Notes: a model not told the origin generated them from the letters alone. DNA of 47,049 nucleotides from Abditibacteriaceae bacterium (GCA_019239895.1 JAFAZH010000027.1:1-47049), one strand, 5' to 3'; positions 8,919-17,683 are shown, counted from the stretch's first letter. A program made the numbers and translations.

Positions 8919-9023
8919 GGACGCAACACGAAGGTGACGCTAATTTCATGCGCTATTGAGACGCTATTTCTTCAATAGCGTAAGTTCGCGCTGCGTAGCA
9001 TGGCGTAGCGAAACTTTGCGTCC
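8919..9023. repeat. Paired-arm intergenic element with inner hairpin
   Basis: Outer arms GGACGCAA (8919-8926) and TTGCGTCC (9016-9023) enclose a clean inner hairpin, CGCTATTGA (8951-8959) / TCAATAGCG (8972-8980). The right part contains CGCGCTGCGTAGCATGGCGTAGCG, reminiscent of the GTCATG family arms. It lies 38 bp beyond the stop of the gene at 9062-9889. The rest of the 8813-9061 gap shows nothing else. Confidence 0.55.
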
Positions 9024-9061
9024 CTTTGAATCTATGTCTACCGAGTAGGGGCTGAAAAAGC

Positions 9062-9889
9062 CTAAGTGGTGGCATTATCTACCCGCAGTAAGGCTACGGT
9101 GATGGATAACCCTTCTAAGGAAGTGCCTTCGAGGTCTAAATTCACACGACGCGCTGAGAGCTTATCTAATCCGGCATGAGCTTTGATATGGGTGAGGGCG
9201 GTCTGGCGCAGAATATCTATGAGAATGGCTAAGGTGTCGTTGCGAGGTTTACCCGTGACAGGATCATTGGGGGTAGCCCCGACTTTGAGCAGTAAGCCTT
9301 CTACATCAAGGGCATCCGTATCGAGAGCCAAGCGTTTGATATTTAGCTCGCTCAGATGAATGCTAAATTCGAGGCGATTAAATAATCCCAACTTGAGGAT
9401 TTCCAAAACTTGAGTTAATTGATTTTGAGAAGGCTTAGCGGGAGCAATCGGTAAACTGTTAGCTGAAGCTGCTGCACTGGCTCCCCGACTGGCATCTTGG
9501 GCCGCGTAATGATTTTGAAATGCCTCGGCCAAACGCTTGGCGGCTCCGGCGTTTAAGCGCAAGCCAAGATTAAAATTGCGCAGCCGCAAGCCCTCCAAAC
9601 GCACTCGTCCATTCTGGACTTTAGCTGATTCCAGGGAAACCTGCGCATCTAACCTTGTGATAACAGCATCATTGAGAATGGAAAGTATTTGATTAACAAA
9701 ATTGGGATCAACCTCGCCCTTGTTGTTCGTGGGGATGCGGGTTGGTGAGGTCTCAGATGGCGCTAATGAACGTGGGAGCGCCTGGGCCAAAGCTGGTCGT
9801 GCGGGGAACCCGCCCATGCTGGACAACCAGCAAAGCCACACACCAAAATAAAGACCTGGGTTTAAGGTGCCCCGTATCCGTTGCATCAT
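9062..9889 (-). CDS. Secreted protein with three ~50-residue repeat modules
   Basis: A 275-residue exported protein (signal region to about ALA-QA, residue 36). It carries three copies of a module at about residues 62-113, 157-205 and 219-270. Each has a short amphipathic helix (ILSILND, VLEILKL, LIDILRQ) and then alternating hydrophobic strands of the form H-I-x-A-H-x-x-L-D-x-L-x-x-x-x-V-x-L-D-L-x-G-x-x-L-x-x-L. The same module occurs once in the protein encoded at 10513-11280. I know no named family for it. It is the last of three minus-strand genes (11280 to 9062) that all encode exported proteins; the preceding gene ends 10 bp before its start. Two adjacent ATG codons (9889 or 9886) could serve as start. 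Confidence 0.75.
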   Translation of the reverse strand: MMQRIRGTLNPGLYFGVWLCWLSSMGGFPARPALAQALPRSLAPSETSPTRIPTNNKGEVDPNFVNQILSILNDAVITRLDAQVSLESAKVQNGRVRLEGLRLRNFNLGLRLNAGAAKRLAEAFQNHYAAQDASRGASAAASANSLPIAPAKPSQNQLTQVLEILKLGLFNRLEFSIHLSELNIKRLALDTDALDVEGLLLKVGATPNDPVTGKPRNDTLAILIDILRQTALTHIKAHAGLDKLSARRVNLDLEGTSLEGLSITVALLRVDNATT

Positions 9890-9899
9890 GGCAATGAGA

Positions 9900-10436
9900 T
9901 CATGGTGACAAAGGTGGCAAAGCAGGTAATGGAGCAGTCGTTGCTAAGGGTGGTAAAGGCGCATTGTTGCCGTTCGTTGCTAAGGCAGGTAGTGGTGCCA
10001 GTGCGGGTAGGGCATTCGCTGTTATAGCGGGCGAAGCCGTGAGCGGCGGCAGTTGTGGTAAAGGTGTAAATGTTGATGAGTCATTCTTCAGCGCAGGCAA
10101 GTTGGCTGGCACCGGGGCGGTATTATTGCCTCCATTGGAGAGAACTCGCGGGCCAATCGGCTCATTACCCCCTAAACCAATCGCTACTGCCCATTCACGG
10201 TGGCCCCAATTGATAGATTTCGCGCAATGTAAGGCGGCAATGTGATAGGCGGAAACCACGTAAGAGTAGAAGCCCGTGGTAAATGTCTCGCCGCCCACCT
10301 GCACCGGGTTAGATTGGCGTTGCACCTGGGCATTCAAAGGTGGCCATTTGCAGTCGTTCTGGGCTGCGTGGGCGCTACCATTAAACAGCATGGACAGCCA
10401 CAGCAGCATCAACAAAAAAGGGGCGCGTTGCGTCAT
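9900..10436 (-). CDS. Secreted protein with Pro/Leu/Ala-rich tail
   Basis: A 178-residue exported protein. The signal peptide ends at about AHA-AQ (residue 25). Residues ~26-100 look folded, with two cysteines (in DCKWP and LHCAK) that could form a disulfide. From about residue 105 the chain becomes a low-complexity tail with repeated LPAL, PLPAL and PPL words broken by Asn, typical of an extended stalk or cell-wall-spanning linker. No family recognised. It is the middle gene of the three-gene group; its neighbours share a repeat module that this protein lacks. A hairpin (10462-10495) lies between it and the upstream gene, so it may be partly uncoupled from that gene. Confidence 0.65.
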   Translation of the reverse strand: MTQRAPFLLMLLWLSMLFNGSAHAAQNDCKWPPLNAQVQRQSNPVQVGGETFTTGFYSYVVSAYHIAALHCAKSINWGHREWAVAIGLGGNEPIGPRVLSNGGNNTAPVPANLPALKNDSSTFTPLPQLPPLTASPAITANALPALAPLPALATNGNNAPLPPLATTAPLPALPPLSP

Positions 10437-10461
10437 GGAGCCACCTGCACTTTAAACCGCT

Positions 10462-10495
10462 AAGACAGGAGAAACTAAGCAGTCTCCCCTGTCTT
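10462..10495 (-). terminator. Hairpin between two secreted-protein genes
   Basis: Arms AAGACAGG (10462-10469) and CCTGTCTT (10488-10495), extendable inwards by AGA/TCT. On the minus strand it is followed by AGCGGTTTAAA. It may be a partial terminator or an intercistronic mRNA-stability hairpin after the gene at 10513-11280. Confidence 0.5.
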
Positions 10496-10512
10496 GCCGA
10501 GTCAAAATAGAT

Positions 10513-11280
10513 TTAACGACCGGGACCTGAGTTGCGGCTGGATGAGCCAGTAATCGGCACATTACCGGGTAATTGCACGTTATTGCCACCAAGAGAGGAT
10601 TGTCCGCCGCCCGTGCCGTAGTTATTACCAATGCCTGAGTTATAGTTAATCCCGCCACTGGAACCACCAGCGCCGCCATAATTTGAATTCATGTTGCCGG
10701 AGGAATTACTACCATTACCCATCATCGGCTGCACGGGGCCATTTTTGGAATTAGCGACCAAAAGATCAACGCGCAAGTTGCGCAAATCCACACCACGAAT
10801 ATCTAACGTGACTTTATCCACCCGCAAGGCATCGAGATTAACATGGGCTTCGATATGGTTGGGGATGACGCTCGACAGAAAATCCAACAACGAACGCACC
10901 GTGTCGGGTTGCGTGAGGTTGTTGAGCGCACCTCCAACGCCCTGACCAATCGGTTGGAGCGTTGGCTGTAAACCATTGGCGACATCGCCCACCGTGTTAC
11001 CCAGTTGCCCGACCGTTTGGCCCGCCTGCCCTAAGACGCCAGGCACCTGGCCGATTGCGCCATTGGCCACATTACCGGCAGTGTTGACGCCTCCATTCGC
11101 CGCGTTGCCTACTTGTCCAACCGTCCCGGTTGCTGCGCCCACCGGGTTAGTCCCTGTATTACCACCGTTGTTCCCGTTCTGGGCACAAGCTGGCAAGCTC
11201 ACTGCTATAAGCGCACCCAAAGCGATGGCCCCGGTCAGACATAAACTTCCGGCTTTTAGCTGTTTTCGATTGGTCTTCAT
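10513..11280 (-). CDS. Secreted Gly/Asn-rich protein with one shared module
   Basis: A 255-residue exported protein. After the N-terminal signal (SLPACAQ near residues 28-34) comes a long Gly/Asn/Val-rich stretch (residues 35-120) with repeats such as VGNA, VANG and GQVG. Residues ~127-178 form a module similar to the three in the protein at 9062-9889 (LLDFLSS, then HIEAHVNLDALRVDKVTLDI). A Gly/Asn/Ser-rich disordered tail ends the chain. The Cys in PAC could be a lipidation site, although Pro before it is unusual; cleavage by signal peptidase I after ACA is equally possible. It is probably the first gene of the three-gene exported-protein group. Function unknown; a surface or matrix role is only a guess. 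Confidence 0.7.
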   Translation of the reverse strand: MKTNRKQLKAGSLCLTGAIALGALIAVSLPACAQNGNNGGNTGTNPVGAATGTVGQVGNAANGGVNTAGNVANGAIGQVPGVLGQAGQTVGQLGNTVGDVANGLQPTLQPIGQGVGGALNNLTQPDTVRSLLDFLSSVIPNHIEAHVNLDALRVDKVTLDIRGVDLRNLRVDLLVANSKNGPVQPMMGNGSNSSGNMNSNYGGAGGSSGGINYNSGIGNNYGTGGGQSSLGGNNVQLPGNVPITGSSSRNSGPGR

Positions 11281-11352
11281 ATCTCGCCCCTTCTACTGTG
11301 GTTTAATCCCGGCATGTTGTGCGCTCATTAGGGCAAAATAGAGACCAATGCC

Positions 11353-11453
11353 ATTGCGGAGTGCGGATTGCAGATTGAAAGACATCTATTTTGCATGTTG
11401 TAGATTAAGCGTGGGTTTCTCTAATCCACAATCTGCAATCCGCACTCCGCAAT
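11353..11453. repeat. Paired inverted element, 25-bp perfect arms
   Basis: Arms 11353-11377 and 11429-11453 are perfect reverse complements (ATTGCGGAGTGCGGATTGCA...), with a 51-bp spacer. The right end is 3 bp from the stop codon of rodA (11457-11459). The GCGGATTGC motif differs in sequence from the other elements of the window but has the same two-arm layout. Confidence 0.85.
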
Positions 11454-11456
11454 CGC

Positions 11457-12701
11457 TCACATCATGCCCATACGCCGTCTGCGCATGGCGATGCTTTGGA
11501 GCAGGCCGACGCAGAGGGAAAAGGAGATGTAAGAGGAGCCGCCATAAGAGAAGAAGGGGAGAGGCACGCCTGTGATGGGCATGACGCGCATCGTCATACC
11601 CAGGTTGATGATGGTATGAAAGGCTATGAGTGCCGTGAAACCGCCCGCAATGAGGACGCCAAAATAGTTTTCGGTGGTCATGGTGAGGGTGGCTGAGCGG
11701 AACAGCAGCAGGAGATACGCCAGTATCAAGGTCGCCGCGCCGACAAAGCCCAACTCTTCGGCTACCACGGTGAAGATGAAGTCAGTTGTGTTTTCCGGGA
11801 CATAACCAGCCTGTTTCTGCATCCCTTTGCCCCAGCCCTGGCCCGTAATCTGGCCGCTGCCGATGGCAATCTGGCTCTGGTTAATCTGGTAGCCCGCTTT
11901 GCGTGCTTCACTATTAGAAGGATTGGTGTCTAAGAAGACGGCCAGACGCGCTTTCTGGTGCGGTTTCAGCTTGTCGGTTTTCCAGGCGATGCCAAAAACT
12001 GTCCCGGCCACGAAGATAATCAGGGCTAGGTGCCACAGACGCGCGCCGCCAAAGAATAACATACCAACCCAGATAGACATAATGGCGACGGTGGTGCCAA
12101 AGTCGGGCTGTTTCAAGATCAGCAGACAGGGCGGTGCCATATAAGCCAGCGACCACATCAAGGTACTGAACTCGCGTATCTTTTCCTGGCGGCGGCACAG
12201 GAAGGCGGCGAGGGTAACGATAATGGCAAACTTGGCAAATTCTGCCGGTTGTAAGGCAAAAGGCCCGATTGGAATCCAGCTTTTCGCACCGTTGATTTCG
12301 CGGCCCAGTTTTAATACGAGACCTAATAAGCCCAAGTTGAGGACATAAAGCCCAAACTGCAAATGCATTAGGACTTGATAATCCACGAGGGTCAGCAGTA
12401 ACAGGGCACATAAACCAGCACTCACCCACATCGCTTGCTTAAGCCCATCCGAGAGACGGGTGGAATGCGCTTTTTCTAAGTGAATAGTGGGAGAAACTGA
12501 GGCACTATTGCCATCGTGTGTGGTGGCGGTGGCTGTTTGGGCTACAAACGTATCTGCGTTGGGACGTGTTGCTGAGACAATGGTCACGCAGCCCCAGACC
12601 GAAAGCGCCACCACGACCAGCAGCAACCACCAGTCGAAGTCGCGCCAACCGCCCCGTCCGAACCCTGAACCCGCCGAATATGGTGCCGAAACAACTGCCA
12701 T
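11457..12701 (-). CDS. rodA: RodA/FtsW-family peptidoglycan polymerase
   Basis: SEDS-family membrane glycosyltransferase that polymerises lipid II into peptidoglycan, for cell elongation (RodA) or division (FtsW). The 414 residues contain about ten membrane segments and the family blocks NGAKSWIPIGPFALQPAEFAK, QPDFGT, VPENTTDFIF, EELGF and GVPLPFFSYGGSS. The text around these, and the overall length, favour RodA over FtsW, but the two are hard to separate by eye. Oddity: about 45 extra hydrophilic residues rich in Thr, Ser and Ala lie between the first and second membrane segments. It is transcribed divergently from dinG, with 49 bp between the starts. Its stop lies next to a paired repeat element. 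Confidence 0.93.
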   Translation of the reverse strand: MAVVSAPYSAGSGFGRGGWRDFDWWLLLVVVALSVWGCVTIVSATRPNADTFVAQTATATTHDGNSASVSPTIHLEKAHSTRLSDGLKQAMWVSAGLCALLLLTLVDYQVLMHLQFGLYVLNLGLLGLVLKLGREINGAKSWIPIGPFALQPAEFAKFAIIVTLAAFLCRRQEKIREFSTLMWSLAYMAPPCLLILKQPDFGTTVAIMSIWVGMLFFGGARLWHLALIIFVAGTVFGIAWKTDKLKPHQKARLAVFLDTNPSNSEARKAGYQINQSQIAIGSGQITGQGWGKGMQKQAGYVPENTTDFIFTVVAEELGFVGAATLILAYLLLLFRSATLTMTTENYFGVLIAGGFTALIAFHTIINLGMTMRVMPITGVPLPFFSYGGSSYISFSLCVGLLQSIAMRRRRMGMM

Positions 12702-12750
12702 TTAAGTGTGTTTTGAATCCCCTAATTCCAACTTTAGTAAAATTCAAGAT

Positions 12751-14997
12751 ATGCCGCCACTGATTAAGGCCATCCGCCTGCCACAAAACCAAAATAATCT
12801 TGAAAACAGCCTATCCTTCGATGCTGGTGGCGATGCCTTAGGACGTATCTTTGCGCCCGGTGGTCTACTGGCACGGGCCTTGCCAAACGATGGGCGCAAT
12901 TTTGAAGAGCGCCCGGAACAGTTGGAGATGGCGCGGGCAGTGGCGGATGCGGTGAAGGACAGAGCGCATCTGCTGGTGGAAGCGGGCACTGGAACTGGTA
13001 AGAGTTATGCGTATCTGGTGCCCTTCATTTTGTGGGCCGTTAGTCAGAATAAGAAAGTTCTCATTGCCACTCATACCAAGGCGTTGCAGCAGCAGTTGAT
13101 GGAGCGCGACCTGCCCTTTCTGCACGAACTCTTTCTGCGGCGCATGGGCATGGATTTTCGCTATGCCCTTTGTTTAGGAACTGGCAACTATATTTGTCCG
13201 CGCCGCCTGGCCAAGTCGGAAGCGACGGGCCTCTTTGCGACCCGCAACGAAGTGGATGAATTGCACGAGATTAATGCTTTTGCCCGCACCAGCAAAACTG
13301 GGCGCAATCTCGACCTGCCCTTTGAGCCAAGCCCGCAACTGTGGGCGCAGGTCAACCGCGAATCGGATTTGTGCTTGGGCCGTGCCTGTCCCTTGTTTGA
13401 GCGTTCATTCTATTTCATTGCACGGCGCGTGCAGGAGAAGGCGCATATCTTAGTAGCCAACCATCACTTGCTCTTCGCACACTTAGCCGCCGGGGGCAAC
13501 GAGGCCGGTGCCGTGCTGCCGCCTTTTGACGCCCTGGTATTAGATGAAGCGCACCAGGCCGAAGATGTCGCCAGTGCTTACCTGGGCATGGAAGTAGTGA
13601 ACCTGGGCGTGGCGCGTCTCATTGAATTGCTGCACAACCGGCGCAGTGGGCGCACCATTATCAGTGGCAGTTCGCTGCCCAATACAGATGAGTTAGATAA
13701 GAAACTGGTTGCCGTCGCCAACGAAGCGCGAGAAGCGACAGAACGCTTTTTTGGCAATTTACAAGTCGCCCTCAACCTTGATGTTAGTCGCACCCAAACT
13801 ATTCGCTTACTGCACCCTAATATCATCGAGAATAGTTTGGATGAGCCGCTGGGCCGCCTGGAAAATATTCTGCGCGAAGCCAAGAAGGGGGCCGAGAAAA
13901 GCCGTAACGAGGAGTTATCCAAAGAGTTCGACGGCTTTACCGCACGCTGCGCTCAGATGCGTGCGACGATTACTGAATTGGTGGGTCAAACGCGCTCGGA
14001 TTATGTTTACTGGGTGGCTGTGCAGCCGCGTCCGGCTGACCTGCGCCATGTGGCGCGGGTGCCACGCCTGGCGCTCTGTGGTGCCCCCATTGATATTGCC
14101 GAAACGATGCAGAAAACGCTCTTTGATTCTATCTGCCCGGTAGTGATGACCTCGGCCACCATGACCACGGGCGATTCTTTTGAATTCCTGCGCAACCGCC
14201 TGGGCTTAGTCCCGGAAAAATGCTCGACCGAAGTCCGCACTTTAACCCTTGGCTCACCCTTCGACTATAAAACCAATGCCCTCATTTATGTTGCCCGTGA
14301 CTTGCCTGACCCTTACCACACCGCCGCCTTTGAACCGGCGGTCATGAAACGGGCTGGAGAAGTTCTCCAACGCACGGGTGGACGGGCCTTTGTGCTCTGC
14401 ACCAGTTTTCGCATGGTGGACTCCACGGCAGCCGTGCTGCGGCAGATGTTGCCCAAGAAAATTAAAATCTTCAAACAGGGCGAAGCGGCCAGAGGCAAAC
14501 TGCTGCAAGACTTCCGCCGCGATATTACCTCCGTCTTAGTTGGCACCACCAGTTTCTGGCAGGGGGTGGATGTGCCAGGGGAATCGCTCTCGTGTGTCGT
14601 GATTATGAAACTGCCCTTTGCTGTGCCGGATGAGCCGCTGATTCAAGCGCGGGTGGAAGCCTTGCGTAAACAGGGGCATGACCCTTTTAATGAATATCAG
14701 GTGCCACAGGCGGTTATGATGTTTCGCCAGGGTTTTGGCCGCTTGATTCGCAGCCGCTCAGATCGTGGTATTGTGGCCCTGCTCGATCCGCGTGTTGTCA
14801 CCAAACGCTATGGCGCGACATTCCTGGAATCACTGCCAGAATGTGAAATTACTGATGATTTAGACTTAGTGGCAGAGTTTGCGCACAGCTTTAGCGCCTC
14901 TGATGCAACGGCTAATAACGACAAAGCAGCAGCCGAAACAGGTAATGGTGCAGAGGAAGAGCAGGAGCGGCCTAAACGCCGTAAACGAGCTGAATAA
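12751..14997 (+). CDS. dinG: DinG/XPD-family iron-sulfur DNA helicase
   Basis: ATP-dependent superfamily 2 helicase of the DinG/YoaA/XPD type, acting in DNA repair or on R-loops. From ATG 12751 it has 748 residues. Walker A AGTGTGKS is at 78-85 and DEAH at 265-268. Four cysteines at 141, 149, 208 and 213 lie between them, as expected for the 4Fe-4S cluster. C-terminal helicase motifs are present: TSATM, TTSFWQGVDVPGESLS and QGFGRLIRS near residues 660-680. An in-frame ATG at 12706 is possible but would lie within the short divergent promoter region shared with rodA. The tail after about residue 715 is charged and disordered. Confidence 0.95.
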   Translation: MPPLIKAIRLPQNQNNLENSLSFDAGGDALGRIFAPGGLLARALPNDGRNFEERPEQLEMARAVADAVKDRAHLLVEAGTGTGKSYAYLVPFILWAVSQNKKVLIATHTKALQQQLMERDLPFLHELFLRRMGMDFRYALCLGTGNYICPRRLAKSEATGLFATRNEVDELHEINAFARTSKTGRNLDLPFEPSPQLWAQVNRESDLCLGRACPLFERSFYFIARRVQEKAHILVANHHLLFAHLAAGGNEAGAVLPPFDALVLDEAHQAEDVASAYLGMEVVNLGVARLIELLHNRRSGRTIISGSSLPNTDELDKKLVAVANEAREATERFFGNLQVALNLDVSRTQTIRLLHPNIIENSLDEPLGRLENILREAKKGAEKSRNEELSKEFDGFTARCAQMRATITELVGQTRSDYVYWVAVQPRPADLRHVARVPRLALCGAPIDIAETMQKTLFDSICPVVMTSATMTTGDSFEFLRNRLGLVPEKCSTEVRTLTLGSPFDYKTNALIYVARDLPDPYHTAAFEPAVMKRAGEVLQRTGGRAFVLCTSFRMVDSTAAVLRQMLPKKIKIFKQGEAARGKLLQDFRRDITSVLVGTTSFWQGVDVPGESLSCVVIMKLPFAVPDEPLIQARVEALRKQGHDPFNEYQVPQAVMMFRQGFGRLIRSRSDRGIVALLDPRVVTKRYGATFLESLPECEITDDLDLVAEFAHSFSASDATANNDKAAAETGNGAEEEQERPKRRKRAE

Positions 14998-15034
14998 CTT
15001 TACTTCATAGCTTTGTTCATGACTTAGCAAAGAG

Positions 15035-15211
15035 TTTAATTTTTAGCAGGAAGACAGGGAGTTAGGAGAGCAGGAGGAAAAGTGGAGTATGCCTGGTAGG
15101 GAGGCACTAATAATGTCTGGTTGCTCAAAGCAAGTTTGGTTGAACCTCCATCTTCACTCTGTGCTGGTTTTCCTGCTCTCCTGACTCCCTGTCTTCCTGC
15201 TAAAAATTAAA
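15035..15211. repeat. Paired inverted element, TAGCAGGAAGACAGGGA family
   Basis: Arms 15035-15081 and 15168-15211 match as reverse complements over about 44 bp (TTTAATTTTTAGCAGGAAGA...), with one substitution and a small length difference. The spacer is 86 bp. It lies 37 bp beyond the dinG stop. A second, split copy of the family is at 18118-18390. Confidence 0.85.
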
Positions 15212-15601
15212 GCTGCTTGCCGTTACTGCTTGGGCGTTGACGTAGTTGTAACGGCTCACTATACTTAACCCTAACAATTGATTAAGGGCATTGATGCAGC
15301 ACGGCTGTGCCTTCATTCCAAACTTGCTGTTAATCAATTAAAAGCGGTGTTAGCTCGGCCAAGCATCTGATGCATATCTCCAAGCCCTGCGACACTGCTG
15401 TTAAACGATTAGCCTGCCCAGGCGAGTGTTGTTGCACTTGCGACTGCTGCCTTAGCAAAGCAGCCTTTCGCTGCGGTTTGTAACTGCCGGGACAACGCCT
15501 TCATCCTCAAATTAACCTCGAATAAAGCCACAGCTTTTTTGATAACAGGCTTTGCGAAAGACGTAAAATCCAAACTCTTGACCTTCCCAGGGCACAGCAC
15601 C
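15212..15601. other. Gene-free stretch before moaD
   Basis: Together with the repeat before it this forms a ~600-bp gap. It holds a short inverted pair AATTGATTAA (15276-15285) / TTAATCAATT (15330-15339), and otherwise AT/GC-mixed sequence with several GCTGCTG-like words. I see no convincing gene, RNA or Moco riboswitch here. The moaD promoter must lie in this stretch. Confidence 0.5.
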
Positions 15602-15907
15602 ATGAATCACAGCAACGCTTCACAAGTAGAACCCTTAAAACAAATAGAAATGCCCGTGTTGCTTTTCGCGTCTTTGAAGGATGCGGCTGGTTCAGATCAG
15701 ATCATGGTGCGCCTGTCTTACCCCTCAGCAACCCCAATGACCGTACAAGATTTTCTGGCGCAATGCGGACAGCAATATCCAGCCATTGCCGCCTGGCTAC
15801 CCCATGTGCGAGTGGCTGTAAATTGCACCTATGCTGATGCGCAACAGACATTAACTCCCGGTGATGAAATCGCGCTGCTGCCACCAGTTTCCGGTGGCAC
15901 ATTATAA
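15602..15907 (+). CDS. moaD: Molybdopterin synthase small subunit (MoaD)
   Basis: Sulfur carrier of molybdopterin synthase. Its C-terminal Gly-Gly is adenylated and thiocarboxylated and then gives sulfur to cyclic pyranopterin monophosphate in the MoaE active site. The 101-residue product has the ubiquitin-like fold pattern (VLLFASLKDAAG, then VRVAVN, DEIALLPPVSGG). Oddity: two residues, Thr-Leu, follow the Gly-Gly before the stop, whereas MoaD normally ends at Gly-Gly. A processing step would be needed for activity. The N-terminus carries about 17 residues before the core; an internal ATG (MPVLLF) is an alternative start. moaE follows 61 bp downstream. Confidence 0.92.
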   Translation: MNHSNASQVEPLKQIEMPVLLFASLKDAAGSDQIMVRLSYPSATPMTVQDFLAQCGQQYPAIAAWLPHVRVAVNCTYADAQQTLTPGDEIALLPPVSGGTL

Positions 15908-15968
15908 AACTTGAATAAGGACGGCTACTGTTTACGGCGTTGACAAATAGAATTAACATTCACTTGCT

Positions 15969-16430
15969 ATGATTGCTGTAGTTGAACATGAACTGTCGGT
16001 TAACGACGTGGTGCAGTGGGTTGAAACGGAGACAAACGGTGGGGCGGGTGCGGTCGTCACATTTTTAGGCATCGTGCGCAACAATTCCCAGGGGCATAAG
16101 ATTCAGTATCTGGAGTATTCCGCTTATAAGCCAATGGCCGAGCGCGAGATGCAGCGCATTGCAGACGAAGTGCGCGAGCGATGGAACTTTCCGTGTACCA
16201 TTGTGCATCGGGTGGGGCGTCTGGAAATCGGTGAGGCGAGTGTGGTGATAGCGGTTGCTTCACCGCATCGTGGAGCCGCTTTTGAAGCCTGTCATTATGC
16301 CATTGATCGCGTGAAGCAGACTGTCCCGGTCTGGAAAAAAGAGGTCGCTGTGGATGGCTTTTGGTGGGTGGATGATCCAATGGCAGGGCCGTTGCAAGAG
16401 AGTTCTCAGCAACTTGATGTTGCGCTCTAG
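15969..16430 (+). CDS. moaE: Molybdopterin synthase catalytic subunit (MoaE)
   Basis: Large subunit of molybdopterin synthase, converting cyclic pyranopterin monophosphate into molybdopterin with sulfur from MoaD. The 153 residues keep the family blocks GAVVTFLGIVRNNSQG, HRVGRLEIGEASV, ASPHRGAAFEA and KQTVPVWKKE, the last with the active-site lysines. Length is normal. It lies directly behind moaD, so the two subunits are co-expressed. The molybdenum-enzyme genes at 34-43 kb are the obvious users of the cofactor. Confidence 0.96.
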   Translation: MIAVVEHELSVNDVVQWVETETNGGAGAVVTFLGIVRNNSQGHKIQYLEYSAYKPMAEREMQRIADEVRERWNFPCTIVHRVGRLEIGEASVVIAVASPHRGAAFEACHYAIDRVKQTVPVWKKEVAVDGFWWVDDPMAGPLQESSQQLDVAL

Positions 16431-16611
16431 ATATTGCGCTGTAATAGAACAGGAAGAAATAGTGTTAGGCTGGGTCTGTAGCAATGGAGGGGGTTGAGAC
16501 CAACATTGCAGCTTGAACTAATTGTTTTGTAGGGCACAAGGTAAAACAGTTAGCAACCGATGCTTGCGGTGGTGTTCAATAGTCGTTTCAAATTAGGGCA
16601 GGGGGGACTTT

Positions 16612-17619
16612 GTGAGAGATGTATTCAGTTATGATCACGACAGTGACGTATTGACTGAGGCACCTGACATAGCAGCAACGGATGCCGGGGAGGGCAGTGT
16701 CGCTGGGGGGCGTGGGGGGGATTATCTATTTGAAGAAGATTCACTCAAGCTGTGGTGGCGGCGCGTGCAGCAATCGCCGCTCCTGACGGGCGAAGGTGAA
16801 GTGGCCCTGGCCAAGCGCATCGAGCAAGGTGATGCCGCCGCGTTCCAGCAGATGGTTGAATGCAACTTGCGGTTGGTAGGTAACATTGCGCGCAAATGTC
16901 GGCGTTTCGCGGGGCCGTCGCTGTCACTAGCCGACTTGATCCAAGAAGGTAGCCTGGGCCTGATTCGTGCGGTTAAAAAGTTCGATTATCGTAAAGGCTA
17001 TAAATTCTCGACCTACGCTTCTTACTGGATTCGTCAGGCCGTGATGCGCTCTATTGCCGAACAAGGACGCAGCATCCGCTTGCCAGTCCACATGGTGGAA
17101 TCGGTCTCGCGGGCCGATAGAGCGCGCGCCCACTTGACGCAAGAGTTGGAGCGGCCACCGACCAAGCAGGAGTTGGCCGACCATATGGAAGTCAGCGCAC
17201 ATAAGGTCGAAGACATCATTGACAAAATACCAGAGCCGATGTCGCTGGATATTCACGTCGGTGATGAGGAAGATTCGGTGCTGGCTGATATGATTCAAGA
17301 CTTCGGCAGTCTCTCGCCTTCCGACTGTGCCTTGCAGGTCGCCTTGCGAGAAGAGATTGACCGCGCCTTTAGCCATCTATCCGAGCGCGAAGCCGAAGTC
17401 CTCTGCTTGCGCTATGGTCTCGATGGCAGTGGCCAGTTCCGCACGCTAGATGAGGTCGGCTTGCAAATGCATCTTACCCGTGAGCGCATTCGGCAAATCG
17501 AAAAGATGGCCCTCAAACGCCTCAAGCGTTTTGCCCCATTGCAAGAGACAGTGCAGATGCCTCCCGTGAGCCAGCGTGCGCAATTTTCGAGCAGCGGTCA
17601 CACCAAGCTTATCGCGTGA
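16612..17619 (+). CDS. RNA polymerase sigma-70 factor (RpoD/SigA-like)
   Basis: Primary-type or group 2 sigma factor. The 335 residues contain region 1.2 ([21 protein letters not shown]), region 2 with [30 protein letters not shown] and [12 protein letters not shown], region 3 ([19 protein letters not shown]), and region 4 with [15 protein letters not shown] and the helix-turn-helix TRERIRQIE. Region 1.1 is absent and the acidic N-terminus is only about 40 residues, which fits either a SigA-like primary factor of a small type or a group 2 alternative factor. The start is GTG 16612, supported by a strong purine run (GCAGGGGGGAC) 4-12 bp upstream. It stands 180 bp after moaE and ends at a terminator. 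Confidence 0.93.
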   Translation: MRDVFSYDHDSDVLTEAPDIAATDAGEGSVAGGRGGDYLFEEDSLKLWWRRVQQSPLLTGEGEVALAKRIEQGDAAAFQQMVECNLRLVGNIARKCRRFAGPSLSLADLIQEGSLGLIRAVKKFDYRKGYKFSTYASYWIRQAVMRSIAEQGRSIRLPVHMVESVSRADRARAHLTQELERPPTKQELADHMEVSAHKVEDIIDKIPEPMSLDIHVGDEEDSVLADMIQDFGSLSPSDCALQVALREEIDRAFSHLSEREAEVLCLRYGLDGSGQFRTLDEVGLQMHLTRERIRQIEKMALKRLKRFAPLQETVQMPPVSQRAQFSSSGHTKLIA

Positions 17620-17683
17620 CCCGCACCGCAACGGCAAGCTTCTGGGGCAGAAGCCAAGAGAAAATCCGATTCACATAAAACAT

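Noticed and set aside
15409..15603. Minus-strand 64-residue frame before moaD
   Set aside because: It lacks a ribosome site and covers the moaD leader; composition is not gene-like.
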